From Histomonas meleagridis (Eukaryota > Parabasalia > Tritrichomonadida > Dientamoebidae), in assembly GCA_020186115.1 (NCBI GenBank), contig WSYJ01000099.1, forward strand, positions 248,001 to 312,000: a stretch of DNA of 64,000 nt. The letters run 5' to 3'. Shown in pieces: positions 57,911 to 64,000 of this stretch. The notes beneath the pieces were generated by a model. It worked only from the letters and a program-made list of their open reading frames with translations, was not told where the DNA came from and did no database searches. The position numbers were made by a program, and so were the translations under genes. Numbering within the stretch: the stretch's first letter is position 1; every line of letters starts with the position of its first letter.

Positions 57911-58309
57911 ATGTTTAGAGTGCCAACAAATTCATTACCTCGTGTTAAACAAGAATTGCTCAGAGAAAGCAGAACTCAACCAAAAATGTACATTTATATC
58001 GAAAATTATCATTATGATTATGATATACATGCAATCATTTATGAAGTTCAAACTGGAATTCAAAATGATAATGATGTAATTATTTCAACCACTAATGTAA
58101 GATATTCTCAACTTGAAAAAATGGATAATATTTTAAGACAAACAAAAGACTTAAAAATAATTCCAAAATTTCCTCCTAAAAAATGGTTTGGAAATACAAA
58201 CCCGACATTTCTCCAAAAGCGAAAAAATGACCTACAAAATTATCTGAAATTGCTCACACAAAATCACAATATCCAAGAGACAAAAGAATTTTGTGAAGTA
58301 TTCCATTAA
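57911..58309 (+). CDS. PX-domain phosphoinositide-binding protein
   Basis: The 132-residue protein is a single PX domain. A beta-sheet part (about 25-62) leads to NVRYSQLEKMDNIL with the conserved Arg64, then the loop KFPPKKWFGN (86-95), and QKRKNDLQNYLKLL as the last helices. PX domains bind PI3P and related lipids on endosomes. There is no BAR or other effector domain, so it may be a small membrane-targeting adaptor. Autophagy and endosomal genes elsewhere in the window (Beclin, Rab) act on the same lipid system. Confidence 0.85.
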   Translation: MFRVPTNSLPRVKQELLRESRTQPKMYIYIENYHYDYDIHAIIYEVQTGIQNDNDVIISTTNVRYSQLEKMDNILRQTKDLKIIPKFPPKKWFGNTNPTFLQKRKNDLQNYLKLLTQNHNIQETKEFCEVFH

Positions 58310-58818
58310 ATTTCCGCGGATTTGTAAACTATTTATTTTCGAAGGTTTTTTTTCTGATTTTAAACGTGCGACATATTACCGGTAATAAGGGTACCCCGAA
58401 AATAAAACACACAAAAAATTAAATTTTTTTAACCACACAACCAACGGTTTGTGGTCTGACAAAATTATTTCTGTGAGGAAGTCCAGTTCCTTTGTATTTT
58501 GAATTAAAAGTCATTTTGAAAAATTTTTAAAATTTTTAGGATGTTTTTCCAATGTTCTCTTGATTTTCAAATTATTTGTTTAAACATAAAATAAAATAGT
58601 TTTTTGATGCTGATTTATTTCATGGTATTCGGAATGATTCATTTCAAATGAAGAAGAAATTTGTGGATTATTTTTTTATGAGAACGATCATATCTATAAA
58701 TTGAATTTTTTCATAAATTTATTTTCCTATTTTATTCAAAAAGTGGATGATGTGATGGGTGCAATCGTTGTTTAAAAGTATGACTTTTTGAAACGAAAAA
58801 AGTTTACATTTTAGTGAG
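58310..58818. other. Intergenic region
   Basis: Contains GGGTACCCC at about 58388-58396 and an AACGG box at 58443-58447, both about 370-430 nt before the next ATG and so unlikely to be its core promoter. No gene seen. Confidence 0.4.
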
Positions 58819-60783
58819 ATGGGAAGCGCCCAATCTGCTACAACAGTTTCTGTAATTGCCGATGGCGAAGAACCTGGACCATTTGCAACACGTCGTTGCC
58901 CTGGATATAGTTCTGGGCCCTACATGTTGCCACCAGAATATCAAACAATGCAAGATATTATCTTACATTCATATAAAGAATTCCCTGACCATCCATATTT
59001 AGGACGCCGTGAAAAAGGCCCAGATGGAACACTCAATAAATTTTACACATTCAAAACTTATAAAGAATGTGAAACAATTGCTTACAATTTTGGTTCTGGC
59101 TTGATAGCTGGGCCAGGAATTCAACCACAAGGCTTTGTTGGTATTTATGCAGAAAACCGAACTGAATGGGTTAACATGATTGATGTTTCCTGCTTATACG
59201 GTCATGTTATCGTTTCTCTTTATGATACCCTTAGCAAGGATGTCATTGGTACACTTATCAAGCATTCTAAAATGACATGTCTTATTGTTTCTGCCTCTAA
59301 ATCTCCAAAGTTACTTGACATTCTTCAAAATGATAAGCACGAGCTAAAGACAATTATCTTTCTTCCAGATGATGGCGTCCCATATGACGACATCCAATCT
59401 CAGTATGAATCACTCCAACTTAACTTTTACACATTTGATCAAATCTGTGAAATAGGTTCACAAAATCGTCAACCACTTCCAAAAGTCGAGCCAGAATGGA
59501 TCCATTATGTCTGTTATTCATCTGGTACCACTGGTGTACCTAAAGGTGTTATCATATCACATCGTTCACAAGCATCCAATACACTTGATTGTTATCTTTC
59601 ATTACATTTCCAAGATGTTGAAACACACCATCTTTCATATTTACCATTACCACATGTATTTGAACGTATTGGAATTAGTATCACATCATTTGTTGGAGGA
59701 CGTATTGGATTTTTCAGCGGCTCAATTGCAAGGCTTGTTGAAGATATGCAAATCCTTAAGCCAACACATCTTTCAGCTGTTCCACGTGTTATAAACCGTA
59801 TTTATGACTCAGTTCAACAACAACTTCAATCATCAGTTGTCAAAAAGACACTTTTCTATGGTTTATTCTACTGGAAGCGGTTTTGGCTCCAGCGCGGTTA
59901 CACCACCCCGTTGGCCGACCGTTTAGTTTTCAACAACATTAACAAAACCGTTGGTGGAGAAATTCGCCAATTCATTGTTGGTGGCGCAGCTATGGATCCA
60001 TGGATCCATGAGTTCATGCAATTTGCCACAGGTATTCCAATGAGAGTTGGTTATGGCTTAACCGAGATTGGATCAGGAAATATCTGTAACCCAATGGATG
60101 TCAGATATTCCAAACCAGGAACAGTTGGAGGACCATTACCTAATAGTGAAGTTAGGTTAGACCCCATTGAAGATTATGACGATCCAACATGTGGCGAAAT
60201 TCTTATGGGCGGCCAAGCAAACTGCAGTGGTTATTTATATGACGAAGAAGCCACAGCTAGGCTCTTCGCTGATCCTGAGAAGCATTGGATCCACACAGGT
60301 GATGTTGCCAAATGGGATGAGGATGGATATCTCGTACTTGTTGATAGGATGCGCTCAATCTTCAAATTAGCCCAAGGGGAATACATTGCCGCGGAATTAT
60401 TGTCATCTATGTTCGAAGGCGCGCAAATTGTATCGCAAATATTCATCTATGGCGACTCAAGTAGATCATCATTAGTGGCCATTGTCGTGCCAGATAAGCA
60501 ACAAGTAGCCAAATTCTTAGGTTTAGAGAGTATTAGTGACCAACAATATGTTAATGCATGTAATAGCAATGAGTTGAAAAATGAGGTTTTGAGGCAATTG
60601 GATGTGATAGCTGTGACTAAGAACTTGCCTGGATATGAGAAAATTAGAGCTGTGGACTGTGTACCTGACGAGTGGACCATTGCAAATGATTTGTTGACAC
60701 CAACATTTAAGTTAAAGAGGAAGAAACTCGCCGAGAAGTATAAGGATAAAATTGAGGAACTTTATAACTCAATTAATCACTAA
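58819..60783 (+). CDS. Long-chain acyl-CoA synthetase
   Basis: The 654-residue enzyme activates long-chain fatty acids to acyl-CoA through an acyl-adenylate. The AMP-binding signature YSSGTTGVPKGVIISH is at about 232-247, with GYGLTEIGSG near 414 and the HTGDVAKWDEDGYLVLVDR hinge motif around 492. KLAQGEYIA follows. The protein begins MGSAQSATT, a fit to the N-myristoylation motif (Gly2, Ser5-6), instead of the transmembrane anchor common in ACSL enzymes, suggesting lipid-based membrane attachment. Codon use is biased towards expressed-gene codons. Confidence 0.94.
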   Translation: MGSAQSATTVSVIADGEEPGPFATRRCPGYSSGPYMLPPEYQTMQDIILHSYKEFPDHPYLGRREKGPDGTLNKFYTFKTYKECETIAYNFGSGLIAGPGIQPQGFVGIYAENRTEWVNMIDVSCLYGHVIVSLYDTLSKDVIGTLIKHSKMTCLIVSASKSPKLLDILQNDKHELKTIIFLPDDGVPYDDIQSQYESLQLNFYTFDQICEIGSQNRQPLPKVEPEWIHYVCYSSGTTGVPKGVIISHRSQASNTLDCYLSLHFQDVETHHLSYLPLPHVFERIGISITSFVGGRIGFFSGSIARLVEDMQILKPTHLSAVPRVINRIYDSVQQQLQSSVVKKTLFYGLFYWKRFWLQRGYTTPLADRLVFNNINKTVGGEIRQFIVGGAAMDPWIHEFMQFATGIPMRVGYGLTEIGSGNICNPMDVRYSKPGTVGGPLPNSEVRLDPIEDYDDPTCGEILMGGQANCSGYLYDEEATARLFADPEKHWIHTGDVAKWDEDGYLVLVDRMRSIFKLAQGEYIAAELLSSMFEGAQIVSQIFIYGDSSRSSLVAIVVPDKQQVAKFLGLESISDQQYVNACNSNELKNEVLRQLDVIAVTKNLPGYEKIRAVDCVPDEWTIANDLLTPTFKLKRKKLAEKYKDKIEELYNSINH

Positions 60784-60998
60784 AAAAAATTTAAGAATTA
60801 AATTTTATGTTTTATTTTATTAATTGAAATTTGAAGTAATTTTTATTTAAAGAATAAAATTATCCGAAACTTTAGTGATTTCAATTGTTTAAATATTTTT
60901 ATTGACTTAAAGCTATATCATAATGAAAAGACTTTAGAATATTATAAACATAAAGCTCTAAAATTTAGTGAATGAATTTTCTTTTTATTGATTTAAAA

Positions 60999-63900
60999 TC
61001 ATAAATCTCTTTTACTTATTATATAAAAATCGTTGGCAACTTTTGTTTTTGGAAAAACGATGTGTCCCTGCATTTGCCGCATTACTAAATTTCGTTCATC
61101 GAATTGAATTCCGTTTTGCTTCTTCAGCAAATCCATAATTTGCTGATTTTGTCTATTTGACGCGATTTCGATTGCAGTTAAATTGCCGACAGCTTTTGCA
61201 TTCAAGTCGATGTTTTTACCACTATGTAATAACAAATTGACAATTTCGAAGTTATTCATTGCACAAGCGTACATTAATGCATTCATTTTATATTCATTAT
61301 CTTGAGCATTTACATCGATATTATCATTGTTAAGTAAATATTTTACAGCATTAATATTATTATTATAAGTTGCATAAATTAATGCTGTATTACCATTTTT
61401 ATCTTTTTTGTTAATATTAATTTTATTTTTAATATTTTCGTTTTGGAAAATATCTAATATTTCGTTATGATTATTTTTAATTGTATCAATGAAAAGAGAT
61501 GTAATTGGTTCATTACTTATATTAATATCATCTCTTTTGAGGAGTTCGACTGTATTATCTAATGAATTCTTTATTGCATAATATAACGCAGTATTTCCAT
61601 CATCATCTTTAAGGTTAACATTAATATCTTTTATCCGAAGTAAATATCGAACAACATCATTAGATTCTGTGCATTTTGTTGTTATAATTAATGAAGTTTC
61701 GCCTAAATAATTCTTTTGATTAATATTAATATTATTATCATATGTATAAAGTAAATCAAGTATAGAAACATTAGGCGTAGAACATAATAACATAAATGCA
61801 GTGTTACCGAAGTTATCCTTTGAATGGATATCAATATCTTTATGTTGAAGTAATAATTGAACAATATCAAAATATCCTTTTTTACATGCAAGCATTAAAG
61901 GAGTTTTATTATCATATGATTTCACGTTTATATTCATTTCTTCATGTTCTATTAATAATTTAATTATTTCTAAATTCTCCTGTTCGAATGCTAATGATAA
62001 TGCAGTCATTCTGCTTCTGTTTATATTATTTATATTAATATTTGTTCGTTCTAATATTAATTTTGTTATATCATAATTTTTGGTAATGATTGATAACATT
62101 AATGGAGTATTTCCATCTCGATTTTTAATATTTAAATTAATTCCTTCTTTACACAAAAGCATTTCAATTATTTCATAATCATTTTGTTTAAATGCAATTG
62201 TTAATGGTGTCTCATCAAAAATATTAGAAGCGTTTATATCAATATCTTGGCGATCCAATAATAATTTAACTATTTCAATATTTCTTAAAGGTGTAACAGA
62301 TTGCATTTCCGATTGATATGAACAGTATTGCTTTTGATGTTTAGGAATATAAATTGCACTTATTAATGGCGTCATCCCAATCATATCTGGCGCATTTACA
62401 TCAATATCTGGTTGACTTAAAAGTAATTTAAATATTTCAGAATTCCGTTTTTGAATTGCAATGTTTAATGCAGTTAGTCCAACATCGTTTGGAATATTTA
62501 CATCAATATCTTTATGATTCAAAAGTAATTGAACGATTTCAATTCTGTTTTGTTGTGTTGCTATTATTAATGGGATTTGGAAATTGGAAATATTACTTGA
62601 AAAAAGACCACATTTTTGAATCTCATATAAATAATTTTTGGGATCTAAAGATTGAGGATATTTTGTTGTTGAAATTTTACCATTAACATTAATTCCTTTT
62701 TGTTCGAGAAGTAAATGAGTAATGTCATCATGGTTATTTATAATTGACGCAACAAGTGCCGACGATTTTTTTTTTGCTATTAATATTAATTTTGATATCT
62801 TTTTGCTTTAGAAGTAATTTAACAATTTTGAAATAACCTTTAGATGATGCATATATTAATGCGGTTTCTTTATATATATTTTGTGCATTTACATCAATTT
62901 CTATTTGTTGAAGTAATAATTTTGCAATGTCATAATACCCTTTATGACAGCAATATATTAATGGCGTATTCCCATTTTTATCAGGAGTATTAACATCGAT
63001 ATTTGGTAATGTTAAAACATATGAAACAAGTTCAATATTATTAGATACAACTGAAAATGGTAATGTTTCTGTTGGAATATTTTGATACTTTTTAAGAAGA
63101 TATTTAACAAGATACATATTACCATTCGTGGCTGCCGCTTGTATAAATTTGTTATTGGACTCAAAATTCTCTTCTTTTTCTAAATATAAGAAAATATCAT
63201 AATTGTAATGTTTAATACATGCAACAGCAAGAAGTTCTCTTTCGGAAGAAGTTTTAGATTGGCCTAATGAATTGATATCGTTTTCAATTATATGTGATCT
63301 TGCATGTTTTTTCGCAAATCGTATTGAATTGGAATCAAAATGATCTAATACATTAAATCCTGGCTTAAATCCTGTTGAAGTAGATTCACTTGGAGCATTA
63401 AATCCTGGCTTAAATCCTGCTGATGTAGATGAAGTAGTTGAAGCAGGTGGAATATTAAATCCTGGCTTAAATCCTGTTGAAGTAGATGAAGTAGTTGAAG
63501 CAGGTGGAATATTAAATCCTGGTTTAAATCCTGTTGAAGTAGATGAAGTAGTTGAAGCAGGTGGAATATTAAATCCTGGTTTAAATCCTGTTGAAGTAGA
63601 TGAAGTAGTTGAAGCAGGTGGAATATTAAATCCTGGCTTAAATCCTGTTGAAGTAGTTGAAGCAGGTGGAATATTAAATCCTGGTTTAAATCCTGTTGAA
63701 GCAGATTCACTTGGAACATTAAATCCTGGTTTAAATCCTGGTTTAAATCCTGTTGAAACAGATTCACTTGGAACATTAAATCCTGGTTTAAATCCTGTTG
63801 AAACAGATTCACTTGTAACATTAAATCCTGGTTTAAATCCTGTTGAAACAGATTCACTTGGAGCATTAAATCCTGGTTTAAATCCTGTTGAAGCAGATTC

Positions 63901-64000
63901 ACTTGGAACATTAAATCCTGTTGAAGCAGCTGAGTTTTCTGATTTCATTTCAAAGGTTTCATTTTGTTGGATACCGAAACTTACACCATTTATGTTAAAT
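60999..64000 (-). pseudogene. Ankyrin protein with GF-rich repeat region, one frameshift, 5' end off the window
   Basis: Two minus-strand frames, 63948-62734 and 62522-60999, are parts of one gene. Between them the ankyrin homology continues without loss if one base of a ten-base A run (minus strand, 62766-62775) is discounted. The upstream half has a GF-rich tandem repeat region, then DUF3447-like and ankyrin sequence. The downstream half has about 14 ankyrin repeats (DVNIPNDVGLTALNIAIQKR). It contains none of the AT-rich inserts of the other loci. The frame is open from 63948 to the window edge (FNINGVSFGIQQNETFE), so the true start is probably outside. The break may be a sequencing error, a real null allele or slippage. 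Confidence 0.7.
63345..63930 (-). repeat. Coding tandem repeat (TGFKPGFNxP)
   Basis: The minus strand encodes about eleven copies of STGFKPGFN followed by VPSES or IPPASTTSSTS. Unit lengths differ (about 54, 60 or 72 nt), always multiples of three, so the frame is kept. Neighbouring units are nearly identical in DNA, which indicates recent expansion. Confidence 0.85.

Noticed and set aside
60999-62522. Two separate ankyrin genes at 61-64 kb
   Set aside because: Homology is continuous between the two frames across the interval 62523-62733, so they are halves of one frameshifted gene.

Overview
The window reads as nuclear DNA of a parabasalid protist, either a trichomonad or a close relative such as Trichomonas or Tritrichomonas. 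It is AT-rich, and the intact genes are single open frames with no visible introns. Several starts are preceded at 10-22 nt by the trichomonad initiator TCA-Py-(T/A). One gene (16096-16884, minus) encodes the trichomonad-specific initiator-binding (IBD) domain. Ankyrin proteins of the DUF3447 type, a very large family in these organisms, occur at five loci. Genes are assigned from sequence reading only; no database search was possible.

Layout. 1-2465: a large alpha-helical protein running off the left edge (minus). 2575-4071: a broken ankyrin gene. 4194-10225: D-2-hydroxyacid dehydrogenase, leucine-rich repeat protein, a STRAD-like pseudokinase, a small disordered protein divergent from it, and a reticulon-like membrane protein. 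10512-16884: a DZIP1-like zinc-finger protein, a FERM/talin-head-like protein and the IBD factor. 17414-22346: two minus-strand ankyrin loci, each trailed by out-of-frame ankyrin cassettes. 22884-31901: TBC Rab-GAP, calreticulin-type chaperone with a divergent tail-anchored protein, NC2-beta-like histone-fold protein, DHHC acyltransferase, glycyl-tRNA synthetase, RRM protein and a Dbf4 homologue. 32282-43989: a 1487-residue helical protein, a duplicated beta-domain protein, two coiled-coil proteins and a Beclin-1/Atg6 homologue. 45185-51253: ribosomal protein uS12, class 3 lipase, a saposin-repeat protein with an internal TGA, Smr protein, Nudix hydrolase and an unknown protein. 51365-53412: an ankyrin gene with five trailing cassettes. 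53834-53990: a 20-bp minisatellite. 54087-60783: a secreted Lys/Ala-rich repeat protein, a Rab21-like GTPase, a PX protein and a long-chain acyl-CoA synthetase. 60999-64000: a repeat-rich ankyrin gene split by one frameshift.

How the genes fit together. Most are housekeeping or cell-biology genes of a flagellated, phagocytic protist: membrane traffic and phosphoinositide biology (TBC, Rab, PX, reticulon, DHHC), autophagy (Beclin), flagellar base (DZIP1), replication control (Dbf4), transcription (IBD factor, NC2-beta) and translation (GlyRS, uS12). There is no operon organisation. There are several tight head-to-head pairs; the tightest leaves about 40 bp between two start codons.

The most unusual signal is the ankyrin cassette. 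Each 33-residue repeat is separated from the next by a conserved AT-rich insert of about 65-90 bp at the same codon position. It usually shifts the frame, lacks spliceosomal GT...AG ends, and recurs at four loci plus one relic. The second is a TGA standing where a conserved saposin cysteine is expected.
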